Assembly (NCBI RefSeq): GCF_013375035.1
Contig: NZ_CP056032.1
Coordinates: forward strand, 1,596,001 to 1,660,000
DNA: 64,000 nt
From: Spirosoma sp. KUDC1026
GTDB lineage: Bacteria > Bacteroidota > Bacteroidia > Cytophagales > Spirosomataceae
Direction of reading: 5' to 3'
Shown here piece after piece: positions 36,262 to 44,144 of the stretch (within the stretch, counting starts at the first letter, position 1; every line of letters begins with the position of its first letter). The position numbers and the translations under genes were made by a program. The notes beneath the pieces were generated by a model that was not told where the DNA came from, ran no database searches, and saw only the letters and a program-made list of their open reading frames with translations.

Positions 36262-36746
36262 CGTTGGTACTCAACAAAATCGAAACTGGTTTCGTGGCGC
36301 TCGTCGGCCGGGTGAGCGTGCCGGCTGATTTCCTGCCATTCGCTACGGTCAAAAGCTGGGAAGTACGTATCGCCCGGATAGGCTTTGTCGATCTCCGTTA
36401 AATAAAGCGTTGTAGCAATAGGGAGCGCCATGGCATAAATTTCTGCCCCGCCAATTACGAATATCTCCTCCTGATTAATCTGCCGGGCCTGTTCGATAGC
36501 CGCGTCAATTGTGTGTGTTACGGTTACGCCTGTAGCCTGAAAATCCGGATTTCTGGTAATAACAATGTTGGTACGGTTAGGCAAGGGTTTGCCAAGCGCA
36601 TCCAGCGATTTGCGGCCCATAATAATTGGGTGATGGCTGGTTTTTCGCTTGAAAAACGCGAAGTCGTCCGGCAGGTGCCAGGGCATGTCATTGTTGGCAC
36701 CGATGATGCCGTTCTTCGCTACTGCCGCGATAAGACTGATTTTCAT
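36246..36746 (-). CDS. folA: Dihydrofolate reductase
   Basis: Reduces dihydrofolate to tetrahydrofolate with NADPH. 166 residues. Seen: ISLIAAVAKNGIIGANNDMPWHLPDD with catalytic D, the IIMGRKSLDALG nucleotide-binding segment, IFVIGGAEIYAMAL and the EIDKAYPGDTYFP end. The start overlaps the fmt stop by 4 bp (36743-36746), so the two are translationally coupled. Its 3' end overlaps the terminator hairpin. Confidence 0.95.
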   Translation of the reverse strand: MKISLIAAVAKNGIIGANNDMPWHLPDDFAFFKRKTSHHPIIMGRKSLDALGKPLPNRTNIVITRNPDFQATGVTVTHTIDAAIEQARQINQEEIFVIGGAEIYAMALPIATTLYLTEIDKAYPGDTYFPAFDRSEWQEISRHAHPADERHETSFDFVEYQRKNDQ

Positions 36747-37666
36747 AGTTTGTTTCCCCGCAAAAATTCTTCGGCTGTCATGCGCCGTTTTCCCTCGGCC
36801 TGAAGCGATTCAAGGGCCAGCCAGCCATCATCGGCTTTTACCATGATTACTTTCCTATTGTCCGTGTAAGCTTTGCCCGGCTCGGCGGCATAGGGTGACT
36901 CGTTAGCAATAGAAACGGCGTATACCTTAAAAAACTTTCCGTTTATCGTTGTCCATGCAGCTGGGTAGGGCGACAGACCGCGTACAAAATTACGAATCTG
37001 AGTGGCGGGCTGACTCCAGTTAATTTCGGTTGTTTCGCGGCTGAGTTTCGGCGCTGCTTTCAGATTGTCAGACGCTGGCTGGGGCGTGCGTGGGTACGTA
37101 CCGGCTTCGATCGCCCGGACGGTTTTGAGAACCAAATCAGCCCCGCGTTCCATCAATCGATCGTGCACCGTACCAGCGGTGTCGTCGGGATAAATCGGCT
37201 CCTGATCCTGAAAGATCATCTGCCCCGTATCAATTTCTTTCTCAATGAAGAAAGTCGTTACACCGGTTTCGGTTTCGCCATTGATGATCGCCCAGTTAAT
37301 TGGGGCGGCACCGCGATACTGGGGAAGCAGCGACCCGTGCAGATTGAACGTACCGATTGTCGGCATTGCCCATACCACTTCGGGCAGCATCCGGAAGGCA
37401 ACAACCACCTGCAGATCGGCCTGGTAGCTGGCCAACATTTCCAGAAAGGCCGGATCACGAAGTTTTTCGGGCTGGAGTACCGGTAAATCAGCGGCCAGAG
37501 CCGCTTTCTTGACGGGAGATGGCGTCAGTTGCAGACCCCGCCCCGAAGGGCGGTCGGGAGCGGTAACAACGGCAACCACCTGACAGCCGTCGCCTAGTAA
37601 CCGCTGCAAACTGGCCACGGCAAAGTCGGGCGTACCCATGAACACAACGCGAAGAGGCTGGGACAT
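36743..37666 (-). CDS. fmt: Methionyl-tRNA formyltransferase
   Basis: Formylates initiator Met-tRNA using 10-formyl-THF. 307 residues. N-terminal formyltransferase domain: VVFMGTPDFAVASLQ, the catalytic segment NLHGSLLPQYRGAAPINWAI (N, H and later D), GVTTFFIEKEIDTG; the C-terminal OB fold (RGLSPYPAAWT) follows. It heads a two-gene operon with folA, a sensible pairing through folate chemistry. Confidence 0.95.
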   Translation of the reverse strand: MSQPLRVVFMGTPDFAVASLQRLLGDGCQVVAVVTAPDRPSGRGLQLTPSPVKKAALAADLPVLQPEKLRDPAFLEMLASYQADLQVVVAFRMLPEVVWAMPTIGTFNLHGSLLPQYRGAAPINWAIINGETETGVTTFFIEKEIDTGQMIFQDQEPIYPDDTAGTVHDRLMERGADLVLKTVRAIEAGTYPRTPQPASDNLKAAPKLSRETTEINWSQPATQIRNFVRGLSPYPAAWTTINGKFFKVYAVSIANESPYAAEPGKAYTDNRKVIMVKADDGWLALESLQAEGKRRMTAEEFLRGNKL

Positions 37667-37701
37667 GAAGTTATGAATCTGTTTTGTAAGGCACCTATCT
37701 G

Positions 37702-37732
37702 TTGATATAGCCCGGAAGTATTCGTAATTTTG
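37702..37732 (+). promoter_or_regulatory. Bacteroidota-type promoter of the structured RNA upstream of greA
   Basis: TTG (37702-37704), 20-base spacer, TAATTTTG (37725-37732). An ideal match to the primary promoter pattern. Confidence 0.7.
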
Positions 37733-37737
37733 TCATC

Positions 37738-37915
37738 ACGACGCACCTGAAAAGGCGCGTCTGTTACGTTTGGTCGATCAGAATGCAGATAAAGTCAATG
37801 CGACGAGCTAGTAAGTACACGCCTAAACCACTCACTTCGGCTTGCCGACAGAGACACTGACGCGACTGCAAAGAAAACTAATTTGGTTGCAGAACGGTCG
37901 GCGGACCGTTTTTTT
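37738..37915 (+). ncRNA. Candidate structured RNA (small RNA or greA leader)
   Basis: A roughly 175-nt interval bounded by a well-spaced promoter and a strong terminator, with no open frame of note. It can form GACGC-a-CCT-GAAA-AGG-c-GCGTC at 37740-37761, CGGC-TT-GCCG near 37850, CTGCAA ... TTGCAG near 37870-37891, and the terminator hairpin. Size and boundaries suit a free-standing small RNA such as the Bacteroidota 6S-type RNA, or a leader controlling greA, which has no clear promoter of its own. The identity is not established. This fills the 308-bp gap between fmt and greA. Confidence 0.55.
37893..37915 (+). terminator. Rho-independent terminator of the structured RNA
   Basis: ACGGTC-GGCG-GACCGT followed by seven T, 60 bases upstream of greA. 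Confidence 0.85.
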
Positions 37916-37974
37916 GTTTTATCGAGCGACCCCAACCAATGTGAAAAACGATTAAAGAAGTTACGTATCGAATT

Positions 37975-38448
37975 ATGGGAAAGATTTCATATTACACCGA
38001 AGAAGGATTAAACCGGCTCAAGGCAGAACTGAATGATTTGAAAACGAAGGGCCGCTCTGAAATTGCCCGTCAGATTGCCGAAGCGCGTGATAAAGGTGAC
38101 CTCAGTGAGAATGCTGAATACGATGCGGCTAAAGACGCACAAGGGCTGCACGAACTGAAAATTTCCAAACTGGAAGAAGTCGTAGCCAATGCCCGCGTAC
38201 TGGACGAATCCACGATTGATACGTCGCAGGTCTCGATTCTGTCGACGGTGAAGATCAAAAATAAAAAAAACGGAGCCGTCATGAACTATACACTGGTTTC
38301 GGAAGAAGAAGCCGATTTGAAAGCGGGTCGCATTTCGGTTGGTTCGCCCATTGGCAAAGGGCTGCTGGGGAAACACGTTGGCGATAATGCTGAAATCAAA
38401 GTGCCTGCGGGCGTGCTGGAATTCGAAATCATTGATATCTCCCGGTAA
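37975..38448 (+). CDS. greA: Transcription elongation factor GreA
   Basis: Rescues backtracked RNA polymerase by stimulating transcript cleavage. 157 residues. Coiled-coil N-terminal domain (YYTEEGLNRLKAELNDLKTKGR) with the acidic tip GDLSENAEYDAAKDAQG carrying the D/E pair, and the C-terminal FKBP-like domain (ISVGSPIGKGLLGKHVGD). The HIT-family gene starts 2 bp after the stop. It may depend on read-through of the terminator at 37893-37915. Confidence 0.96.
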   Translation: MGKISYYTEEGLNRLKAELNDLKTKGRSEIARQIAEARDKGDLSENAEYDAAKDAQGLHELKISKLEEVVANARVLDESTIDTSQVSILSTVKIKNKKNGAVMNYTLVSEEEADLKAGRISVGSPIGKGLLGKHVGDNAEIKVPAGVLEFEIIDISR

Positions 38449-38450
38449 GT

Positions 38451-38840
38451 ATGGCTTCTATCTTTTCGCGCATCGTTGCCGGTGAAATTCCAGCGCACAA
38501 AATTGCCGAAACGGACGATTTTCTGGCTTTTCTGGACATTACGCCAACAACGACAGGCCATACGCTGGTAATTCCCAAAAAAGAAGTCGACTACCTCTTT
38601 GACCTGAACGACGACCTTTATCTGGGACTGATGTCGTTTGCTAAAACGGTAGCTGCGGCTGTCAGACAGGCCATTCCCTGCAAACGGATTGGCGTATCGG
38701 TTATTGGGCTGGAGGTGCCCCATGCACACGTTCACTTGATTCCGCTCAACTCGATGGCTAACATGGATTTCACCAAAAAAATGAACCCAACGCAGGACGA
38801 ACTGGCCGAAACGGCACAGCAAATCCGACAATATATCTGA
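38451..38840 (+). CDS. HIT family protein (histidine triad nucleotide hydrolase)
   Basis: 129 residues. N-terminal ASIFSRIVAGEIPAHKIAE, then the histidine triad HAHVHLIP with the catalytic central histidine. HINT-type proteins hydrolyse nucleoside phosphoramidates and adenylates. Translationally coupled to greA (2-bp gap) and followed by a terminator. Confidence 0.93.
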   Translation: MASIFSRIVAGEIPAHKIAETDDFLAFLDITPTTTGHTLVIPKKEVDYLFDLNDDLYLGLMSFAKTVAAAVRQAIPCKRIGVSVIGLEVPHAHVHLIPLNSMANMDFTKKMNPTQDELAETAQQIRQYI

Positions 38841-38854
38841 TAATTCTGCCTATG

Positions 38855-38891
38855 AAAAGGGATACTGGAACCAACCGGTGTCCCTTTTTTT
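38855..38891 (+). terminator. Rho-independent terminator of greA-HIT operon
   Basis: AAAAGGGATACTGG ... CCGGTGTCCCTTTT (with G-T pairs), then seven T. Confidence 0.85.
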
Positions 38892-38944
38892 CGCCCGTAC
38901 GGGTAGGTACTCTTTCTGCAAAAAGTGAAATTTTACCGTTCAAT

Positions 38945-38975
38945 TTGAACTCCCAGAAGTTAAGTGCTATTTTTG
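38945..38975 (+). promoter_or_regulatory. Bacteroidota-type promoter of the serine palmitoyltransferase gene
   Basis: TTG (38945-38947), 20-base spacer, TATTTTTG (38968-38975), 50 bp before the start codon. Confidence 0.7.
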
Positions 38976-39025
38976 CACTTACCGCGTAAAAAACAAGGGT
39001 TTAGCCCACTAAACGTTTATAAAAA

Positions 39026-40330
39026 GTGGATTTATTTGAGAAACTGCGCACCAATTTAGGTCCTATCGGGTCCTCGTCCCGCGAGTACAACGGTCACCAT
39101 TATTTTGCGTTTCCCAAACTCGAAGGCGAGCTTGGTCCCCACATGCGTTTTCAGGGTCAGGACATGCTGAACTGGAGCCTGAACAATTATCTCGGTCTGG
39201 CCAATCATCCTGAGGTCCGTAAGGCTGATGCAGATGCTACGGCAGAATGGGGCTTGGCGTATCCAATGGGTGCCCGGATGATGTCGGGCAATAGCGACCT
39301 GCATGAAAAGCTGGAAAAAGAATTAGCTGAGTTCGTTGGAAAAGAAGATGCTTTCCTGTTGAACTACGGTTACCAGGGGGTAATGTCAGCGATTGAAGCT
39401 GTTGTTGATCACCGCGACGTTATCGTTTATGACGCCGAATGCCACGCCTGTCTGATCGATGGAATCCGGCTTCATAAAGCGAAAATGGGTGAATACTACA
39501 AGTTCAACCATAACGATATGGCCAGCCTGGAGAAAAACCTCCAGCGTGCTACGAAAAAAGCCGAAGAAAAAGGCGGTAGTATTCTGGTCATTACCGAAGG
39601 TGTTTTTGGTATGTCAGGTAAGGTTGGTAGCCTGGACAAGATCGTGGCGCTGAAGGAAAAATACAATTTCCGTCTGCTGGTTGACGATGCCCACGGTTTC
39701 GGTACAATGGGAGCAACGGGCGCGGGTGTTGGTGAGATGCTGGGCTGCCAGGATGGAATCGACCTGTACTTCTCAACCTTCGCCAAGTCGATGGCTGCTA
39801 TTGGTGCGTTCATCGCTGCCGATCACGACATCATCATGTACCTCAAGTACAACATGCGGTCGCAGACTTACGCAAAAGCACTGCCAATGCCATACGTAGT
39901 CGGTGCTCTGAAACGGCTGGAGATGATTCGACAGTCTGACCAGTTCCGGGAAAAACTTTGGGCAAACGTACGGGCGCTGCAGAGCGGTCTGATCGAACGC
40001 GGATTCAATATTGGTGACACCCAGTCGCCGGTAACGCCTGTGTTGCTACAGAACCTGAAGGGTGGTATTCCCGAGATTACGGCCCTGATTCGTGACCTGC
40101 GCGAGAACCATCGGATTTTCTGCTCAATCGTGGTTTATCCCGTCGTGCCGAAAGATATTATCATGTTGCGGATCATTCCGACGGCGGCTCACACGCTGGA
40201 AGATGTGCAGTTTACCCTGGATGCTTTCTCGGCAGTAGCTGAAAAACTGGAAAACGGTATTTATCGGCAAAGTACCACTACAGTGGCTCCGGAAACGCTT
40301 GAAGTATCGGCCGAATCAGCCAGTGAATAG
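39026..40330 (+). CDS. Serine palmitoyltransferase-like alpha-oxoamine synthase
   Basis: PLP enzyme of the alpha-oxoamine synthase family, 434 residues. Seen: NNYLGLANHPEVRKA, SGNSDLHEKLEKELAEFVGKE (in parts), DAECHACLIDGIRL, the aspartate in LLVDDAHGFGTMG, and the likely PLP lysine in YFSTFAKSMAAIGAF. In Bacteroidota this type condenses serine with an acyl-CoA, the first step of sphingolipid synthesis; 2-amino-3-ketobutyrate CoA ligase or BioF activity cannot be excluded from sequence. Start is a GTG at 39026 giving MDLFEKLRTNLG. Own promoter at 38945-38975. Confidence 0.85.
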   Translation: MDLFEKLRTNLGPIGSSSREYNGHHYFAFPKLEGELGPHMRFQGQDMLNWSLNNYLGLANHPEVRKADADATAEWGLAYPMGARMMSGNSDLHEKLEKELAEFVGKEDAFLLNYGYQGVMSAIEAVVDHRDVIVYDAECHACLIDGIRLHKAKMGEYYKFNHNDMASLEKNLQRATKKAEEKGGSILVITEGVFGMSGKVGSLDKIVALKEKYNFRLLVDDAHGFGTMGATGAGVGEMLGCQDGIDLYFSTFAKSMAAIGAFIAADHDIIMYLKYNMRSQTYAKALPMPYVVGALKRLEMIRQSDQFREKLWANVRALQSGLIERGFNIGDTQSPVTPVLLQNLKGGIPEITALIRDLRENHRIFCSIVVYPVVPKDIIMLRIIPTAAHTLEDVQFTLDAFSAVAEKLENGIYRQSTTTVAPETLEVSAESASE

Positions 40331-40469
40331 AGTTTTTAGGTAAAAATTGCATTTTTGCTCTATTTTTTTGGCCTAGCTATTGCGCTGTATGGTAGAATGA
40401 GTAAATTTCACCCGAAAACCGCGTTTTTAGCGGAATTTGGGCATTTTTCACTTAAACCCATACATTGCT

Positions 40470-40652
40470 ATGGCACGTTTCGACGAAATAAAGAACCTCG
40501 TAATGTCTTTGGAAGGCGACTTCGAAAAGTTCTATGACAAGAACAACCAGGCTGCTGGTACGCGTGTCCGTAAGGGCATGCAGGAGTTGAAGACACTGGC
40601 ACAAACTATCCGGTCTGAAGTTCAGGACACCAAAAACAAAGGTGACGAATAG
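40470..40652 (+). CDS. Histone H1-like small protein
   Basis: 60 residues from the ATG at 40470: MARFDEIKNLVMSLEGDFEKFYDKNN..., ending in a Lys-rich tail (RSEVQDTKNKGDE). It matches the short histone H1-like family seen throughout Cytophagales and Flavobacteria, usually annotated as DNA-associated; it is mostly helical and acidic-basic mixed rather than strongly basic, so binding DNA is uncertain. The frame begins at 40437, but MARFDE is the conserved start. Confidence 0.85.
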   Translation: MARFDEIKNLVMSLEGDFEKFYDKNNQAAGTRVRKGMQELKTLAQTIRSEVQDTKNKGDE

Positions 40653-40677
40653 GAAGCTGAGGTTTTAAACGAATGAA

Positions 40678-40724
40678 CAAGACGAATCCCCCGCTGACTA
40701 CTGGTCGGCGGGGGATTCGTCTTG
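40678..40724. terminator. Long perfect hairpin between convergent genes
   Basis: 17-bp perfect inverted repeat (CAAGACGAATCCCCCGC at 40678-40694 and its complement at 40708-40724) with a 13-base loop containing GACTACTGGTC. It separates the histone-like and MaoC genes. Neither side has a long T-run, so it may act as an mRNA 3' stabiliser as well as a terminator. Confidence 0.65.
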
Positions 40725-40735
40725 TATCAATTTCA

Positions 40736-41152
40736 TTACGCTATTTTCTCCCGGTGCATGAGCGTGGCCATACCTCGCACTGTTACTTTTTTCGTCTGTA
40801 CATCGCGGATTTCGCCCAGAATTTCGGCGGTGTGCTTCTCTGTATTGAACTCCTTGACCGTAAATGTAGCCTCGTAATCGGTGTCGACAAACATAGGGCG
40901 CAGAAACTCCAGCGTCTGTCCTAAGTAGACCGAACCGTAGCCCGGAAACTCGGTACCAAGCACTTTCGTGAAGACCGTAGCGCTCAGCATCCCGTGGATA
41001 ATAGGGCGTTTGAAAGGCGTCTGAGCGGCAAACTCAGCGTCGAGGTGTAGTGGATTAGTATCGCCCGTGATGCGGGCAAAGTCGTTAACGTCGGTCTGCG
41101 TAAACCGGAACGCATACCGATGAACAGCGTTTAGTGCAAAATCAGGAGTCAT
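40736..41152 (-). CDS. MaoC-like hotdog hydratase
   Basis: 138 residues, single hotdog fold. The (R)-specific enoyl-CoA hydratase motif is complete: FARITGDTNPLHLD ... RPIIHGML, with catalytic D and H. It probably hydrates 2-enoyl-CoA in fatty-acid or PHA metabolism. A TAGCTTTG -7 element lies directly upstream on the minus strand, with a weak CTG at -33. Confidence 0.88.
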   Translation of the reverse strand: MTPDFALNAVHRYAFRFTQTDVNDFARITGDTNPLHLDAEFAAQTPFKRPIIHGMLSATVFTKVLGTEFPGYGSVYLGQTLEFLRPMFVDTDYEATFTVKEFNTEKHTAEILGEIRDVQTKKVTVRGMATLMHREKIA

Positions 41153-41236
41153 ACAGCAAAGCTACAAATCCCATTAACTATTTTCAGTCCTGAATCTGAT
41201 GGATTGCGCGTAGCTTTGCTGCCGATCTGGTGAATT

Positions 41237-42496
41237 ATGCTCAAAAATCTGTTTTCACTCGGCGCATCGTACGAAAAACGTGTCTTCGGGCTCGACCTGC
41301 TGCGGGCGCTGGCTATTCTGATTGTTGTTGATGCACACGCAACTATTGCGCTCAAAGAATACTATAGCGGTGGGTTCTGGCATCATCTCCTGCCCGATGG
41401 AGTCGAGTTGTTTTTTGTGTTGAGTGGATTCCTCATTGGCGGTATCCTGATCCGGTCGTATGAGCAGAACAATGGCTTTGACCGTAAACTCCTGTCAAAT
41501 TTCTGGACGCGTCGCTGGTTTCGGACGCTGCCCAACTATTACCTGGTGCTGATTGGGTTGATTGTATTTGCGTTGCTACGTGCCTGGCGAAGCGGATTGC
41601 ATCACACGCTGCCGGATAAAGGAACGCTGGTCAATTATTTCTTTTTCCTTCAGAATTTCGCGCAGTACGTTCCCGATTTTTTTCCAGAAAGCTGGAGCCT
41701 GGCTATTGAGGAGTGGTCGTACATTACGTTGCCGTTGGTGTTATGGGGAATGCATGCGCTTTGGGCAGGGCGCTGGTCGCGGCAGCGGATCGTCCTGGCT
41801 TCTATCCTGCTGGTTATTGTAGCCTCCAATGCGTACCGACTGATTATGGCGCTGCAGATCCCAATTTCAGAGGGTGAACTTGGCTACCGGGGTATCGTCA
41901 TGACGCGGCTGGACGCCATTTCCTATGGCGTTCTGGCGGCCTATGGTAAGCATTATTTTCCAACCCGTTGGACGAATCCTGCCTTGCGGCAACGCCTGCT
42001 GGTCATTGGAATCCTGTTTGTTGTGCTGGTCTCGTTTTCGGCATCCATCGTCATTCTCAAATTCTACGTTGACGCGGGGATTTATCCGGCTTACGTTTTT
42101 TACAAACGTACTTTTTACTTTACGCTGATCGGGCTGAGCATGATGCTGGTTATGCCGTATATGGACGGCTGGAAAACCGTCGGCTCTGTAGAAACGGCTG
42201 GTGGACGTACCAGACTACGTATCGCTCGCGCCATTACCCATATCAGTCTGATCTCCTACTCCATGTACCTGCTCAATCTGACACCGATCATGATCAATGT
42301 CATTGAGCGATTTCCCACAACGTCTATGGCCGTTGGCTGGATAAAAGTAAGCGTGTTCTGGATACTGGTGCTGGCGTTGTCTACGCTGCTGTTCAAATAC
42401 TTCGAGAAACCCGTTACGGCCCTGCGCGAGCGACTGTCGAGAAAAGAGCCGACCGAACTGCTGAAAGAGCGACTGAGCGAACGGGCAAGTAGATAA
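41237..42496 (+). CDS. Acyltransferase family 3 membrane protein (OafA/YrhL-like)
   Basis: 419 residues with about ten transmembrane helices. N-terminal FGLDLLRALAILIVVDAHA is the family signature (R and the later H), followed by LPDGVELFFVLSGFLIGG and the SWSLAIEEWSYI segment. These enzymes transfer acyl groups to surface polysaccharides or lipids. The substrate is unknown. A TAGCTTTG -7-like element lies at 41211-41218. The C-terminal tail is charged (LKERLSERASR). Confidence 0.88.
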   Translation: MLKNLFSLGASYEKRVFGLDLLRALAILIVVDAHATIALKEYYSGGFWHHLLPDGVELFFVLSGFLIGGILIRSYEQNNGFDRKLLSNFWTRRWFRTLPNYYLVLIGLIVFALLRAWRSGLHHTLPDKGTLVNYFFFLQNFAQYVPDFFPESWSLAIEEWSYITLPLVLWGMHALWAGRWSRQRIVLASILLVIVASNAYRLIMALQIPISEGELGYRGIVMTRLDAISYGVLAAYGKHYFPTRWTNPALRQRLLVIGILFVVLVSFSASIVILKFYVDAGIYPAYVFYKRTFYFTLIGLSMMLVMPYMDGWKTVGSVETAGGRTRLRIARAITHISLISYSMYLLNLTPIMINVIERFPTTSMAVGWIKVSVFWILVLALSTLLFKYFEKPVTALRERLSRKEPTELLKERLSERASR

Positions 42497-42513
42497 TTAA
42501 TCGCGCTCCAACG

Positions 42514-42945
42514 TTAACTCGTATGGTCGCTGATGATGACCCAGCGTTTTTTGACCTTACGCCATAACAAACTGAAATGCCCGCCTACGTCACCGATTTT
42601 CGGCCGGGTGAGGTGCCAGCGACCAATGACGTGCGCTACGTTTGGCGACAGAAAGTCCAACTGTAATACATCGAACTTAAGCGTCCCCATACTCTCGCGG
42701 GTGGGGTAACGCTTCCGGTAATTAGCAAGCGTGGGCTGGTAACCATACGTAATACCGGTTTTGCTGACAAAGGTTAGAGAGTCGGATTGCCAGTAGGCAC
42801 GCATGAACTGATCGACGCGGCCAGCGTTCCAGTCGATAGTTTGCTGTTTTAAAATCTGCAGCATGGCCCGACGGTCGGCCGCCGTCTGTCCGCGGCTGGG
42901 TAACGTCAACAGGATACACAGACCAATCAGGTAGACAAGTTTCAT
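42514..42945 (-). CDS. Exported SnoaL/DUF4440-like protein
   Basis: 143 residues. Signal peptide MKLVYLIGLCILLTLPSRGQ, then an NTF2-like fold: LKQQTIDWNAGRVDQFMRAYWQSDSLTFVS in parts and the C-terminal HFSLLWRKVKKRWVIISDHTS are typical of DUF4440. It may bind or transform a small ligand; unknown. Convergent with the acyltransferase gene (17-bp gap). Confidence 0.8.
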   Translation of the reverse strand: MKLVYLIGLCILLTLPSRGQTAADRRAMLQILKQQTIDWNAGRVDQFMRAYWQSDSLTFVSKTGITYGYQPTLANYRKRYPTRESMGTLKFDVLQLDFLSPNVAHVIGRWHLTRPKIGDVGGHFSLLWRKVKKRWVIISDHTS

Positions 42946-43048
42946 AGTTATGACGCAGCAAGGTGGATACCTGGTTAATTGAGTCCAGTCAAGTTACGCC
43001 GAACGCCCCGGTTTACGTACCTTTGCGCGACGATTTATTCCGGCACCA

Positions 43049-43162
43049 ATGAACAAGGTTCGAAAATTTTACAACGAGTATAAGCCGTATATTTTTTCGG
43101 ATGGCTGGTATTACGTCTTCATCATTCTGTTTATTCTCGTCCTCTTTATTTTCTTCTCCTGA
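43049..43162 (+). CDS. 37-residue single-helix membrane protein
   Basis: A short frame from ATG 43049 to TGA 43160-43162. The first 20 residues are basic/aromatic (MNKVRKFYNEYKPYIF), then one hydrophobic helix (YYVFIILFILVLFIFF). The stop codon directly abuts the GTG start of the lipid kinase, which suggests real translation and coupling. A TACCTTTG -7-like element lies at 43018-43025. No family is recognised. Confidence 0.6.
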   Translation: MNKVRKFYNEYKPYIFSDGWYYVFIILFILVLFIFFS

Positions 43163-44041
43163 GTGGCCAATCTACCGGCCGTGCTGGCCATTATCAACCC
43201 CTTGTCGGGAACGGCTTCGGCTGAACAAAAAGCCGTATTGAAAAATGCTTTTCTGCGCCGGGCCGAAGCAATGCATTACGAACCCGAAGCTGTTTTCACC
43301 GAAGCGCCTGCCCATGCTACCGAACTGGCTACCGAAGCGGTCAGGCGGGGCGTTAGCCGGGTGCTGGCGATTGGGGGCGATGGCACTATTAATGAAACGG
43401 CACAGGCGCTACGTCGATCGGCAACGGCACTCGGCATTGTCCCGCTTGGTTCGGGTAATGGACTGGCGAGGCATCTGGGTATTCCGCTTAACCCTATGAA
43501 GGCTATAGAACGGGCGCTGGGAGGCCACCCCGTTGTCATCGATAGTGCTGAAATTAACGAGCATCCGTTCTTCTGCACGGCGGGGATGGGGTTTGAAGCC
43601 TACGTAGCTCATGAGTTTGCCAAGCAGCCGGTGCGTGGATTGGCTACTTACGTCCGGACGACGTTTCAGGCGTTCTTAACGTACAAACCCGGTCAGTACG
43701 TCATTGATGGGCAGGAAAAGCAATTGTTCTCCCTGACCTTCGCCAATGCGGGGCAGTTTGGTAATAATGCCTGGATGGCTCCAAAGGCGAACATTGCCGA
43801 CGGGCGTCTGGAGCAGTGCGAACTACGGCCATTTCCGGCGCAGATGGCGGGAATGCTGGCCTGGCGTTTGTTCAATAAGAGTCTCGATCAATCAACTTAC
43901 TGGCAGGGCAAATCAATAACCAGGGCAACGGTTCAGGTGGATGGTCCCCTGCTGATTCATGCGGATGGGGAGCCGCTTGTACTAACCAACGGGCGTGCTG
44001 ACATACGTATTCTGCCGGAGAGCCTGCTGGTGTTGCTCTAG
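43163..44041 (+). CDS. Diacylglycerol/lipid kinase family protein
   Basis: 292 residues. DAGK catalytic domain: IINPLSGTASAEQ, the GGDGTINE motif (ATP binding), GSGNGLARHLGIPL, then the C-terminal beta-sandwich with TGTGMGFEAYV-like AGMGFEAYVAHEF. It phosphorylates a lipid such as diacylglycerol or a sphingoid base; the presence of serine palmitoyltransferase in the window makes the latter possible but unproven. The start is GTG 43163, right after the stop of the small membrane protein. Confidence 0.88.
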   Translation: MANLPAVLAIINPLSGTASAEQKAVLKNAFLRRAEAMHYEPEAVFTEAPAHATELATEAVRRGVSRVLAIGGDGTINETAQALRRSATALGIVPLGSGNGLARHLGIPLNPMKAIERALGGHPVVIDSAEINEHPFFCTAGMGFEAYVAHEFAKQPVRGLATYVRTTFQAFLTYKPGQYVIDGQEKQLFSLTFANAGQFGNNAWMAPKANIADGRLEQCELRPFPAQMAGMLAWRLFNKSLDQSTYWQGKSITRATVQVDGPLLIHADGEPLVLTNGRADIRILPESLLVLL

Positions 44042-44144
44042 TAAAATCATTTCGTTGGGTAATTTACCGAAGGATGACCGATATTTGTGCCGCCAAAACC
44101 AACTTGACGTCAGGTGGTTTACTCGGCCGGCGTCGCTTGTCTAA

